The translations under genes were made by a program, and so were the position numbers. The notes under the pieces are model-generated. The model had not been told where the DNA came from. It searched no databases and saw only the letters and a list, made by a program, of their open reading frames with translations. Below, one piece after another: positions 30,743 through 39,344 of a stretch of DNA of 39,658 nucleotides (its first letter is position 1; the number at the start of each line of letters is the position of its first letter). This DNA comes from Verrucomicrobiaceae bacterium UBA7681 (lineage in GTDB: Bacteria > Verrucomicrobiota > Verrucomicrobiia > Verrucomicrobiales > Verrucomicrobiaceae): contig DLGZ01000069.1 of assembly GCA_002482965.1 (NCBI GenBank), positions 12,207 to 51,864 on the forward strand, read 5' to 3'.

Positions 30743-32992
30743 ATGTCAAGAAAGCCTACTCCACCCACCGCTGGCCCGGGAGATGCCGCGCCCCAGGCCA
30801 GCCTTCGCACAGCCTTTGACCAGCTCGTCGCCAAGGCCGAAGCCGAAGGCGCCCGCCGTGCGGCTGTGGCCGCCCAGCCAGCTAATGTGGAGGAGGAGCT
30901 GACCGAGTTGGCGGAAAAAGCCGCTGCTGTGGAAGGCGGCGTTGCGCCGGGCATCGTCCTCAGCGAAAACGTCGAGAGCGATGCCCCTTTCTCCCCCGGC
31001 CAAGAGGGAGCGGAGGCAATTGACTGGGAAGAGCGTTGGGACGCGACGGGCGGCGAGAAAAAAACGCCTTCGGATGAGCTCCCGAGCCCCGAGGATCTCG
31101 CTGAAGAATTGCGCCGCCTGCAAGAGCGGGCCGATACCGAGGAAGGCACCGGCGAAGCGGACCCCACCCAGGAGGAGACCGAGGAGGAAGAACTCGCGCG
31201 GCTGCAAAAAGAGGCCGATGCCGAGGACGGCTCCCGCCCGCTGGATGCGGAAGGCAGCGAGACCGCGCGGGACGTAAACCACGAGCCCCAAACTAAAGGC
31301 GTCCCCTCGGAAGTTGGGGTGGTTGTGCCCGGCGCGGGCCCCGCGCCCAAGGTGACGAAGAATAACTTGGCCGCGCTGCTCGCGGGGGGGGATGGCGATG
31401 TGGCTCCCGGAGGAAAGCGGATCGGCGAAGGCGGCGTCATCAATCCCGCCGATGGGGACTTGGATAAGGACGGTGTGGAGGACGATTATAGGACGAATTA
31501 CTTGGGCTGGTTCACCGGCCTCGGGGGGAGCGAATTGCGTTTCCTGCTCTGCGTCCTCATTGCGGGCTTTATCGGCGCGGTGTGTGCCAATCTCATCGGC
31601 AAGAAAATCATGGTCATGGATTTTGAGGCGGAGGTGGCCCAGCCGCTGGGTTATTTCTCGGCGGGCTTCATCGGAGCCATCGCTGCCGGACTGGGCGTGT
31701 ATTTATTAGCCAATAGCAACACCACTCAGCGCATGCGCACGCTTTTCTTTGCGGTGGGCTGTGGTCTCTGCGGGCAGATCATCATTGCCAAGACGATCAG
31801 CACCATTGAGGACTCGGTGGGTAACAAAGGGCAAAGCCAGCGGGCGATGAAAGCCCTCTTGGAGCTCAAAGAGAGCATCGCGCAGAAAGGGAACACACAA
31901 GAACTCGCCAGCGCGGAGAAAGCGCACGATTGGGTCATCACGCTGATCGACCGGGCGAGGGCAGCGGAGAGCGAAGGGGACTTTGAACTTCGCACGCAGA
32001 TTGAGGGGCAGGCCGTCGATCTCGTCACAAATATCATGATCCTCAGCCAGACGTATCCCGACAAGGTGGTGAACTTCATTGGGCGCATTATCGCATGCTC
32101 CGAGGAAGCGGGTGCAGACAAAGTGAATAGATACGCCATCGATAGCCTCGTGGCCATGCGCATCCCGGATACGGTGGAAGACGCTCAGGGCATCGCCGAG
32201 GATCGGCTGTACATCCTCAATCAAATCAAAGATTTCGACCCGGCAAAATTGAAAGAGCTAGAGGGCAGCGCCCCCGTGGAAATCCCGCCCCTCGCTACGC
32301 CCGTTAGTGTGAGGACTGTGCCCAATCCCCCCACGGTGATCGGCGAGGTGATGAGCAAACAAGATAGCGCTCTATCCCAAATTTTTAATACGCAGATGTT
32401 GACGATCCCTGATCTCCACTTGCCGGAGCCGGCACAGTCCATCTCGCTCATCCCGAGTGAATCCACCGGCAGCGGGGGCCGCGCGCCAGCCAGTATCAAG
32501 CCCGGAGCCGGAACCACCGCGAGCGGACAAAATGCCCCGCCCGCGCCCGAGGGCACCGCGCCGAGCGGAGGTGTCGCGCCACCGCCCCCCGCCGCGCCGG
32601 GTACGGTGACCGCACCTTCGGCGAGCGTGGCGGGCTTTGGCGGACGCGTTTACCTGGAGGTGGATCGGCAAACGCTGAGCATGGAGGTGAGTTCTTGGAA
32701 AAAATTGCTGGGCTTGGAGTCTTACACCTTCATCCGCACGCGGGCACCCAGTAATCCCGACGATGATGAATGCCGGGTTTTATATTATTACGAGGGGGAT
32801 GCCGCCGGGGCTCAGGCATTGTATGATACCATCGTGGGGCATCTTGGAGAGGTGCAACTGGGAGCGCGGCGGGGCGTGGTGAAGGTGCCGGGCATCAAAG
32901 GAGCCCGGCCCAAACATTTCGATCTACGCATCGGTAGCAAAGTTGCGGAGGCACTGAAGGCCAAAATCGAGGCCACCACCCCAAAGCCTTAA
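30743..32992 (+). CDS. Three-TM protein with an acidic coiled N-terminus and Pro-rich linker
   Basis: 749 residues from the ATG at 30743 (MSRKPTPP); an upstream in-frame ATG at 30680 gives Cys-rich sequence and is unlikely. Residues ~1-240 are Glu/Ala-rich and low-complexity with coiled stretches (EDLAEELRRLQERAD). A DGDLDKDGVEDD acidic loop precedes three hydrophobic helices at ~265-287, ~302-323 and ~333-352. A helical region (~355-500), a Pro/Ala/Gly linker (~570-630) and a final ~120-residue alpha/beta domain follow. That domain (VLYYYEGDAAGAQALYDTIVGHLG) resembles the small domains near LytR_C modules. The family is unknown. Co-transcribed with the peptidoglycan-active protein downstream (28 bp gap), it may anchor or export it. 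Confidence 0.7.
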   Translation: MSRKPTPPTAGPGDAAPQASLRTAFDQLVAKAEAEGARRAAVAAQPANVEEELTELAEKAAAVEGGVAPGIVLSENVESDAPFSPGQEGAEAIDWEERWDATGGEKKTPSDELPSPEDLAEELRRLQERADTEEGTGEADPTQEETEEEELARLQKEADAEDGSRPLDAEGSETARDVNHEPQTKGVPSEVGVVVPGAGPAPKVTKNNLAALLAGGDGDVAPGGKRIGEGGVINPADGDLDKDGVEDDYRTNYLGWFTGLGGSELRFLLCVLIAGFIGAVCANLIGKKIMVMDFEAEVAQPLGYFSAGFIGAIAAGLGVYLLANSNTTQRMRTLFFAVGCGLCGQIIIAKTISTIEDSVGNKGQSQRAMKALLELKESIAQKGNTQELASAEKAHDWVITLIDRARAAESEGDFELRTQIEGQAVDLVTNIMILSQTYPDKVVNFIGRIIACSEEAGADKVNRYAIDSLVAMRIPDTVEDAQGIAEDRLYILNQIKDFDPAKLKELEGSAPVEIPPLATPVSVRTVPNPPTVIGEVMSKQDSALSQIFNTQMLTIPDLHLPEPAQSISLIPSESTGSGGRAPASIKPGAGTTASGQNAPPAPEGTAPSGGVAPPPPAAPGTVTAPSASVAGFGGRVYLEVDRQTLSMEVSSWKKLLGLESYTFIRTRAPSNPDDDECRVLYYYEGDAAGAQALYDTIVGHLGEVQLGARRGVVKVPGIKGARPKHFDLRIGSKVAEALKAKIEATTPKP

Positions 32993-33020
32993 ACTCAGAA
33001 CATCCAAAAACAAAAAAACA

Positions 33021-34655
33021 ATGTCACTTCCTATTTCACCAGCCGCCGCCCGCAAAGCCTGCCAATGGCTGAAGCAAAACTTCGGGCAAAAGATGCAAAA
33101 CGCCGTGAGCAACACGCCTTTCACCATCGATCACCTCTGCGCCATCGTGTGCCAGGAGACGGCGTACCGCTGGCTGCTCTGGGTGCAGAAAGGCGCCACG
33201 CCACAGCAAGTGCTGGCCGCCTGCGTCCTTGATGGAAGTGGAGATGCGCCCAACTCCAGCCGCAATCCTTTCCCGCAAAATACGGCGCAGTTTCGCCAGA
33301 TGTATGGGAGCGAGTTTACCGCGATGCTAGTGAACGAGGGAAATAAGATGCGGCAACTGATGGGCTGGGGGCCGGTGAACTGGATTTATAAAGGCTACGG
33401 CATTTTTCAGTATGATTTGCAGGCCGTCGGAGTGAATGAGGCATACTTTCGGCAGCGGAAGTGGTATGATTTCGATGCGTGCCTCGGACTGGTGATGGGG
33501 GAACTCCGGGAAAAAGGGGCCTGGGTCGAACAACGCTTCCCAGACGCGCGGGGACAGGAAAAGCTGCGGCTGACTTTTAAAGCGTATAACGGGAGCGGTC
33601 CTGCGGCGGAGAATTATTCGCGGAATGTGATGGAATATGCGGTGATCTCGGCAGGAGTGCAGGTGGCGCTGGCCCCAGCTACGCCGACGCCGACGCCGGT
33701 GGTGGAGAGTCCCCGGAGGCCGGTGGTGACTTCGATGGAATTTGAGATGGCGCTGGGGGCAAGCGGAGAACTGCTGGAGGGGGCATTGATCGTGCGCGGG
33801 GAGAACCGAGCGGTTTATCTAAATACGCGTGCGGTGAGCGGGCGGGCGGGATGTCAGACGGTAAATAGCCAGTGGGAAATGGGGAAAGGCCCGCTGCCCG
33901 CGGCGGATATTTATACGGTGGATACGATGGGCGACCTGCCGGAGAGCAATGGGCAGCAAGGGCTGCGCTTTGCCATTCATCCGCTGACGGTGAAGAATGC
34001 GACGACAGGGGCGACGCGATCGGGCTTTCATCTGCGGGTGGCGGAGGACGGCGAAGGGACGAGCGGAGGGATCGCAGTGTTGGATCCAAATGATTTTCGC
34101 ACTTTGCGCACGCTGCTGGAGGAAGCCCGGGCGGCGGGAGCGGAGACGGTGCCGCTGAAGGTGGTTTATACGGCGGGAACGGTGGCTATCCCGACGCCCA
34201 AGACGACAAAGCTGCAAGCGGTCTTTTCCATGGCGCTGCGGGATACAGCGAAAATGCTGTATGGGACGCTGACGATCACGGATGACGAAGGTGCCCTGCT
34301 TTACGAGGGGCGGGCGACGAGTGGCTTGGCAGGCTACCAGCATTCGGGAGCGTTTTGGACCGTCGGTCGAGGCGTCGTTCCTCCCACTGGAGACGAGCGC
34401 TTTATCATGATGAACGTCTGGAACAATGACGCCCCGATGGGAACCAGATACCAGATCACCCCCGAGCGGGTGTGGAACACTACACGCACGAAGAGCCGTA
34501 GCGCCTTCCGGGTGCATTTCGACCAGGGGAATCCAGGAAGCGCCGGGTGCATTGTGACGCCGTCGAGGGCAGACTATGACCGGATCATCGCGCTTTTTGC
34601 GGCGCTCAAGAAGAAGGGCGTGGAGAAAATTCCCCTGGTGCTGGATTATACTTAG
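33021..34655 (+). CDS. Lysozyme-like protein with two DUF2778/L,D-transpeptidase-like domains
   Basis: 544 residues. Residues ~1-210 resemble a lysozyme/lytic transglycosylase: candidate Glu46 (VCQETAYRW), GYGIFQYDLQ in the place of the SLT GLMQ motif, and AYNGSGPAAENYSRNV as the AYNAG-like segment. After a TPTPTP linker come two repeats (~235-385 and ~397-544) with the DUF2778 (Tlde1-type) order: strand pairs, SGxAG, a Pro-containing turn, then a His/Cys catalytic motif. The second is complete (His499 in RVHF, Cys510 in GSAGCIV). The first keeps His337 but has GTSGGIAVL, so its Cys is Gly350. No signal peptide is present. A bacterial toxin or a cell-wall remodelling enzyme fits; delivery is unknown. 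Confidence 0.8.
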   Translation: MSLPISPAAARKACQWLKQNFGQKMQNAVSNTPFTIDHLCAIVCQETAYRWLLWVQKGATPQQVLAACVLDGSGDAPNSSRNPFPQNTAQFRQMYGSEFTAMLVNEGNKMRQLMGWGPVNWIYKGYGIFQYDLQAVGVNEAYFRQRKWYDFDACLGLVMGELREKGAWVEQRFPDARGQEKLRLTFKAYNGSGPAAENYSRNVMEYAVISAGVQVALAPATPTPTPVVESPRRPVVTSMEFEMALGASGELLEGALIVRGENRAVYLNTRAVSGRAGCQTVNSQWEMGKGPLPAADIYTVDTMGDLPESNGQQGLRFAIHPLTVKNATTGATRSGFHLRVAEDGEGTSGGIAVLDPNDFRTLRTLLEEARAAGAETVPLKVVYTAGTVAIPTPKTTKLQAVFSMALRDTAKMLYGTLTITDDEGALLYEGRATSGLAGYQHSGAFWTVGRGVVPPTGDERFIMMNVWNNDAPMGTRYQITPERVWNTTRTKSRSAFRVHFDQGNPGSAGCIVTPSRADYDRIIALFAALKKKGVEKIPLVLDYT

Positions 34656-34934
34656 TGCGGAGAAGGTGCTGGATTCCGCTGGCCGAGAAGGGCAGAGATT
34701 AGATGGGATGAGGAGCGCGTGATTATGAAAATCGAGCTTTTTCGTTTCTTGCTGCTGGAGGAAACGGGGGCTGGTAACTGCCTGACAAGAATGGCACTTG
34801 ATTAAGAGGGGCAATCGTGAGTTTTGGAGGTAGCGGGCACGCTTTGAGCGCGGCGGGGCGGGTTGCAGACGCTGCTGGTAGGATGTGGCATGCTGCGGGG
34901 TGCTGGGTTTGCTTTCCGGATAGGAATGACCATA

Positions 34935-34971
34935 CCCAGGGTCGCCTCGCCCAGGCTCGACTGACCCTGGG
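34935..34971. repeat. REP-like hairpin CCCAGGGTC...GACCCTGGG
   Basis: Perfect 9-bp inverted repeat (34935-34943 and 34963-34971) around a 19-nt loop. Similar ACCCAGGGT...ACCCTGGGCT palindromes are, from memory, scattered through Planctomycetes and Verrucomicrobia genomes, often near Y1 (RAYT) transposases; none is seen here, so this would be a non-autonomous copy. Confidence 0.6.
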
Positions 34972-34982
34972 CTTAATTACGT

Positions 34983-34997
34983 AGCACCGTTGGTGCT
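34983..34997. repeat. Second small hairpin AGCACC-GTT-GGTGCT
   Basis: Perfect 6-bp stem with a 3-nt loop, 11 bp after the first hairpin. The pair spaced this way resembles a two-part REP/BIME unit. Confidence 0.5.
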
Positions 34998-35257
34998 GGT
35001 GTGTGGTGGCGCGAAATGATGAAAGGGAGCGGCATCTGCGCAGGAAAACCTGGAATTCCTGACATCGTGGACCCCACGATACCCGGCCTTATTCAAGTGC
35101 CATTCCGGCCTGACAAGATAGCGGCAATCTTGACTTCGGGCCATGGGCTGAGTCGATCCAACGTCTAAAATTGAGAGCATCATCCCCGCGCGCAGATTTC
35201 CACGCCAGCAGGTCCAGCAACGGTGGGTTCAGCAGGCGGTCTTTGGATAAGGCCTTT

Positions 35258-35650
35258 TTACCTCCACACCTCATCCTTCGCGGGATCGGCAAGAAGAACT
35301 GGCTCTTTATCGGCGATGCCGACACAGGCCAGCGAAGCGCGGTGCTGTTCACGAACATCGAAGCGTGCCGCAGCAGTCTCTTCGCCCGCAGGGTAGTAGC
35401 CGAGGAATGACAGGATGCCCTGCCACTCGAAAACGATAGGCTGCCGTTCGTCGCGCTCCCATCGGTCGTAAACCTTTCGTAGAGAACCGAGTTCCCGGGC
35501 GACTTGCTCCTGGCTCAGGCCCAATGTGAATCTGCGATTGCGGATGTGCTGCCCCAGGCTTCTTGGATGGTCGATCAATCCTTTCTTGCTCAGCATGCAC
35601 GATGTAAGTGCTGCGGCGGCCACCCGAATCGTGAAAAAGCAAAATGGCAA
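35258..35650 (-). CDS. Shortened XRE-like protein, copy 3 (single HTH)
   Basis: 130 residues from the conserved TTG at 35650. The first HTH is intact and close to the other copies (GQHIRNRRFTLGLSQEQVA, LRKVYDRWERDERQP, FLGYYP). After FLGYYPAGEET the sequence no longer aligns: the second HTH is replaced by an unrelated tail (ARFDVREQHRASLACVGIADKE), and no other frame restores the match. It is either a truncated, recombined copy or a single-domain variant. It lies between the REP-like hairpins and the kinase operon, both marks of recombination. Confidence 0.68.
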   Translation of the reverse strand: MPFCFFTIRVAAAALTSCMLSKKGLIDHPRSLGQHIRNRRFTLGLSQEQVARELGSLRKVYDRWERDERQPIVFEWQGILSFLGYYPAGEETAAARFDVREQHRASLACVGIADKEPVLLADPAKDEVWR

Positions 35651-35659
35651 AATAGGGTG
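35646..35659 (-). repeat. Conserved 5' block of XRE family, copy 3
   Basis: Third identical copy of the CACCCTATTTTGCC 14-mer, with flanking similarity continuing into the TTTTGC-rich codons. Its retention at a shortened gene argues that the block itself has a function or arrived recently. Confidence 0.7.
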
Positions 35660-35790
35660 CCGTGCATTTCAGAAGAGCCTGCGCAGCAGGATGCATTTAG
35701 TATTCAGGTGGTTAGCAGCGACTTATCCTTGGATACTGTGGCACGGCTACCAACATCCAATGGGTCGGGAACCGACACTTCACGCGCGGT

Positions 35791-38556
35791 TCATTGCGGC
35801 GCAAGAAGCTTCATCAAGGTGTCCGCCAGTTGAAGCTCGGTGAACGGTTTGTCCAGGCGGCTCTTCACGCCCAACTCCGCAAATTCGCCGACCTGCGGCT
35901 CTTCCAACCGCCCGCTGGAGATCACGATGGGGATGTCGGGGAGCATGCGCCGGACGACGCGAACAAAGGTGAGTCCGTCCATATGAGGCATGTGCAGGTC
36001 TGTGATGATGAGGCGCAGATCCGTGAGGTGTGACGCCACCTGAATCAGGCCGTCCGCGCCGTCCATAGCGGTCAAGGGCTTGAAGTTCAGCCGCTGCAGC
36101 ACCTCTTGCCCCATCTCACGCACGAGGGCTTCGTCGTCCACTATCAGAACGGTTTCACCCCGTCCGTAGGATCGGGTGGTGGGTTCACCCATGTGGGTTG
36201 TTTCTACATTGCTGCCGGTCTGTTCGGCGGGCAGATAGGCGGCGAATGTGGAGCCCTGTCCGGGTTCAGAATAGACGTGTAGAAAACCACCATGACCTTT
36301 CACAATGCCCAGTACGGTGGAGAGGCCCAGCCCCGTGCCTTTATCCGGACCTTTGGTGGTGAAAAAGGGATCAAATATGCGGTCGATGATGTTCGGTGGA
36401 ATGCCCGTGCCGGTGTCGCGCACGCGCAGCACCACATGCCGTCCTGGCCTGGCATCCGGGATGGCGCTGGCATAGGCGGCGTCCACATCCATGCATAGCG
36501 CCTCCAACGTGAGCGTGCCGCCATGTGGCATGGCATCACGGGCGTTCACGCAAAGATTAAGCAGAACCTGATGCACCTGCGTGGCATCGCCCAGCACTGT
36601 GGGCAAGTCTGGTTCGGTGTGGATGATCAGATGAATGTTCTTGGGGAAGCTGCCCTTCATCATGTTCTCCAATTCCGCCACCAAACGAGCGGGCGGGATG
36701 GAGGCGCGCTCGCCCTCAGCCCCTTTGGCGAAGGTCAGCAACTGCCGCACCATGTCTGCTCCACGTTTGGCGCTGGTTTGAAACATGTCGATGATGTTCG
36801 ACTCCGCAGGATACCTCATCTTGAGGAGTTCCATGCCCATCAGGATGGGTGACAGGGCATTGTTCAAGTCGTGCGCGACTCCGCCGGCCAGCGTGCCAAG
36901 GGATTCCAGTCGTTGTGAACGTATGGCGTGGCGTTCATGCAGACGGCGTTCGGTGATGTCCTCACCCAGGGAGGCGACGCCAATGATGTTGCCCGCTCCA
37001 TCCCGCAGCGTGGTGTTGTTCCAGGCGATCTCACGAAGTTCACCTGCCTTTGTTTTGATGGGATTTTCGTGGTGGGCCGGAATTTCGCCAATACTGGCGG
37101 TGTCATCAAACATCTTCCTGAGTGCCATGTCTGTCTCAGGGATGAACAACGCAAACCAGTCCTGCCCAATCACCTGCTCTCGTGACTGGCCGGTTACGCG
37201 AAGGAGGCAGTCATTGCAGAATGTGATCCTGCCATCGAGATCCAGCGTCATGGCAATGAGTTCAACGTTTTCCAGCATCTCGCGGAAGCGGCGCTCTGAA
37301 GCTCTCAGCTCATGCTCAATGCGGCTGCGTTCAGTGATGTCATGCGAAATGCCGATGGTGCCGATGATGGTGCCGTGGGAGTCGCGGTAGGGAGCCTTGG
37401 TGGCCAGATAGAGGCGCTCCACTCCGGCGGCGCTCAGGCGTTCCTCATTGATCTGGGTCTGACCGGACTCACGTACGGCGAGATCGCTGGCCATCACCCT
37501 CTGGGCACCTTCAAGATCAAAAAGCGCGGCATCGTCCTTGCCGATCACCTCAGCAGCGGGCCTTCCAACGAATCTGGCGGCGGCCTCATTGAACAGCAGA
37601 TAGCGGCCTTGGAGATCCTTCACAAAGACCGCGTCGGGCGTTCCATCTGCCACCGCGCGCAACAGATTCGCCGTGCGTCCCAGCGCCTCTTCCGCCTGCT
37701 TGCGAGCGGTGACGTCATTCATGATGCCGACGAAATGCGTGATCACCCCATCGTTTGTCAGCACGGGGGTGATGGTTTGGTCTCCGTAGTAAAGGCTCCC
37801 GTCCTTCCGGCGGTTGGTGAATTCTCCCGCCCATGCTTTTCCGGCGAGAATCGTCTGCCATAGGTCACCGTAAAATGCCGGGCCATGCTGGCCGGACTTC
37901 AGCAGGCCGGGGCTTTTTCCAATCGCCTCTTCGAGCGCGTAACCGGTCATCTTGGTGAAAGCCGGATTCGCCCACAGGATGATGCCTGTGGGGTCGGTGA
38001 GAATCACGGCATTGGCTGCTGTCTCCAACGCGGTGGCCTGCAAGCGCAACTGCGCCACACTCGAGTGGAGCTCATCCGTGCGCTTCAGGAGTTCTTCGTT
38101 CTTGTGCTCCAGCTTCTTCACCAGCAGCCCGTTGTATTCCTTCATCAGGCTAAGCTCTTGTGGCTGCTCGAGCACGTTCAACGGGCGGGCGGGTCTCTGA
38201 AGCGCCGCATGAAGCGACCGCACAATGTCTTTGGCTGATGCCGGCTTCCTGAGAAAGGAGTCTGCGCCGAGTTCCAACGAGAGCTTTTCGTCGCTGGGGG
38301 AGGTGTAGGTGGCGGTATAAAAAATGAACGGCAGGTTGTGGAATCGCTCGCTTGCCCGCACCTCGTAGCAGAACCGGTAGCCATCCATATTCGGCATTAG
38401 AATATCGGAGATGATCGCATCCACCTTCTCATGCTCCATTAATGCGAGCGCTTTCTCGCCATCAGCCGCATCGAAAACCGTCAGTCCATCAGCCTCCAAG
38501 GTCACCCTCAGCAGTTTCAGATTGGTGGAATTGTCGTCGGCAATGAGAACGTTCAT
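35791..38556 (-). CDS. Hybrid histidine kinase REC-PAS-PAS-PAS-HisKA-HATPase-REC
   Basis: 921 residues. The N-terminal receiver (1-120) has Asp51 in ISDILMPNMDG and a KPAS lysine. A coiled coil (~140-175) leads to three PAS domains (~175-295, ~297-420 and ~425-545) with PAS/PAC linkers such as GIMNDVTARKQAEE. The HisKA phosphoacceptor is His562 (GVAHDLNN); the ATPase domain has NLCVNARDAM, DTGTGIP and GTGLGLSTVLG. The C-terminal receiver has Asp853 in ITDLHMPHMDG. No DNA-binding output is present. It closely parallels the hybrid kinase at 4601. Its ATG overlaps the tandem-receiver gene's stop by 4 bp, forming one phosphorelay unit. Confidence 0.92.
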   Translation of the reverse strand: MNVLIADDNSTNLKLLRVTLEADGLTVFDAADGEKALALMEHEKVDAIISDILMPNMDGYRFCYEVRASERFHNLPFIFYTATYTSPSDEKLSLELGADSFLRKPASAKDIVRSLHAALQRPARPLNVLEQPQELSLMKEYNGLLVKKLEHKNEELLKRTDELHSSVAQLRLQATALETAANAVILTDPTGIILWANPAFTKMTGYALEEAIGKSPGLLKSGQHGPAFYGDLWQTILAGKAWAGEFTNRRKDGSLYYGDQTITPVLTNDGVITHFVGIMNDVTARKQAEEALGRTANLLRAVADGTPDAVFVKDLQGRYLLFNEAAARFVGRPAAEVIGKDDAALFDLEGAQRVMASDLAVRESGQTQINEERLSAAGVERLYLATKAPYRDSHGTIIGTIGISHDITERSRIEHELRASERRFREMLENVELIAMTLDLDGRITFCNDCLLRVTGQSREQVIGQDWFALFIPETDMALRKMFDDTASIGEIPAHHENPIKTKAGELREIAWNNTTLRDGAGNIIGVASLGEDITERRLHERHAIRSQRLESLGTLAGGVAHDLNNALSPILMGMELLKMRYPAESNIIDMFQTSAKRGADMVRQLLTFAKGAEGERASIPPARLVAELENMMKGSFPKNIHLIIHTEPDLPTVLGDATQVHQVLLNLCVNARDAMPHGGTLTLEALCMDVDAAYASAIPDARPGRHVVLRVRDTGTGIPPNIIDRIFDPFFTTKGPDKGTGLGLSTVLGIVKGHGGFLHVYSEPGQGSTFAAYLPAEQTGSNVETTHMGEPTTRSYGRGETVLIVDDEALVREMGQEVLQRLNFKPLTAMDGADGLIQVASHLTDLRLIITDLHMPHMDGLTFVRVVRRMLPDIPIVISSGRLEEPQVGEFAELGVKSRLDKPFTELQLADTLMKLLAPQ

Positions 38557-39344
38557 GAAGGAGCTTTGGGTTGGGCTATGGCCTTTCGTTTCGCCACCAC
38601 CGCCTCAACCTGTTCTGCCAGAGTGCGAGTGTCGATCGGCTTGATCAGATAGGCGTCACAACCCGCTTCAAGCGCGGCTGCTTTGGGAAACATTTCATGG
38701 AACGCCGTGACAGCGACGACTGGAATGTCAGACGTTTCGGGGTCGGCCCGGAGCTTGCGAACCAGCGCCAGGCCGTCCATGCCTGGCAGCGACAGGTCCA
38801 GCAAAATCACCTCGGGCCGGTCCCTCTTCAGGGTCAGGAAAGCTTCTTCAGCAGCTTCGGCATCAGTCACCTCCAGACCAGCGGCGGTCAGCACACGGTT
38901 GGCCAGTTTTAGCTGGGGTGGATGGTCCTCGATAACGAGGATTTTCATCTGGGTGCGTTCAACGGCGCCAATGATGCGCTTCAAGAATCCGGCGACATGT
39001 ACGGGCAACTGGCGTGTGTCGATCGGTTTGGTGATGTAGCCATCACAGCCCGCCGCATGGGCTTTGGCGGCATCACCCTTCATCGCAAAGGCGGTCAGTG
39101 CCACGATGATGATGTGCCGGGTCTTTTCATCATTCTTCAATTGCCGTGTCAGGGTCAGTCCATCCATGCCAGGGAGCGCAATGTCCATGAGGATCAGGTC
39201 GGGTGGTGTTTGTTGAATGACCAGCAGCGCTGACTCGGCATCCACGGCCTGCAGAACGCGATAACCTTCGAACTCGAGCAGGTCGGAAGCGAGCTTCAGG
39301 TTGGTCGGGTTGTCGTCCACGACAAGAATTCGCTCGCTATTCAT
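38553..39344 (-). CDS. Tandem receiver-domain protein (REC-REC)
   Basis: 263 residues made of two complete CheY-like domains. Domain 1 (~4-122) has VVDDN, Asp54 in LMDIALPGMDG and the KPID lysine; domain 2 (~133-255) has VIEDH, Asp183 in LLDLSLPGMDG and another KPID. The two are alike enough to suggest duplication. There is no output domain, so it probably acts as a branched phosphate shuttle between the upstream kinase and the downstream hybrid kinase. Overlaps of 4 bp on both sides imply translational coupling. Confidence 0.9.
   Translation of the reverse strand: MNSERILVVDDNPTNLKLASDLLEFEGYRVLQAVDAESALLVIQQTPPDLILMDIALPGMDGLTLTRQLKNDEKTRHIIIVALTAFAMKGDAAKAHAAGCDGYITKPIDTRQLPVHVAGFLKRIIGAVERTQMKILVIEDHPPQLKLANRVLTAAGLEVTDAEAAEEAFLTLKRDRPEVILLDLSLPGMDGLALVRKLRADPETSDIPVVAVTAFHEMFPKAAALEAGCDAYLIKPIDTRTLAEQVEAVVAKRKAIAQPKAPS

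Larger units (their letters stand above)
34656..35257. other. Gene-free 600 bp with REP-like hairpins
   Basis: No convincing gene on either strand; the short open frames share no domain and have poor starts. It contains the two hairpins listed separately. The region separates the lysozyme cassette from the shortened XRE copy 3 and looks like accumulated intergenic debris. Confidence 0.6.

Noticed and set aside
35089..35358. Alternative frame that could complete XRE copy 3
   Set aside because: Tested as a frameshifted second HTH; its residues do not match the second half of copies 1 or 2.
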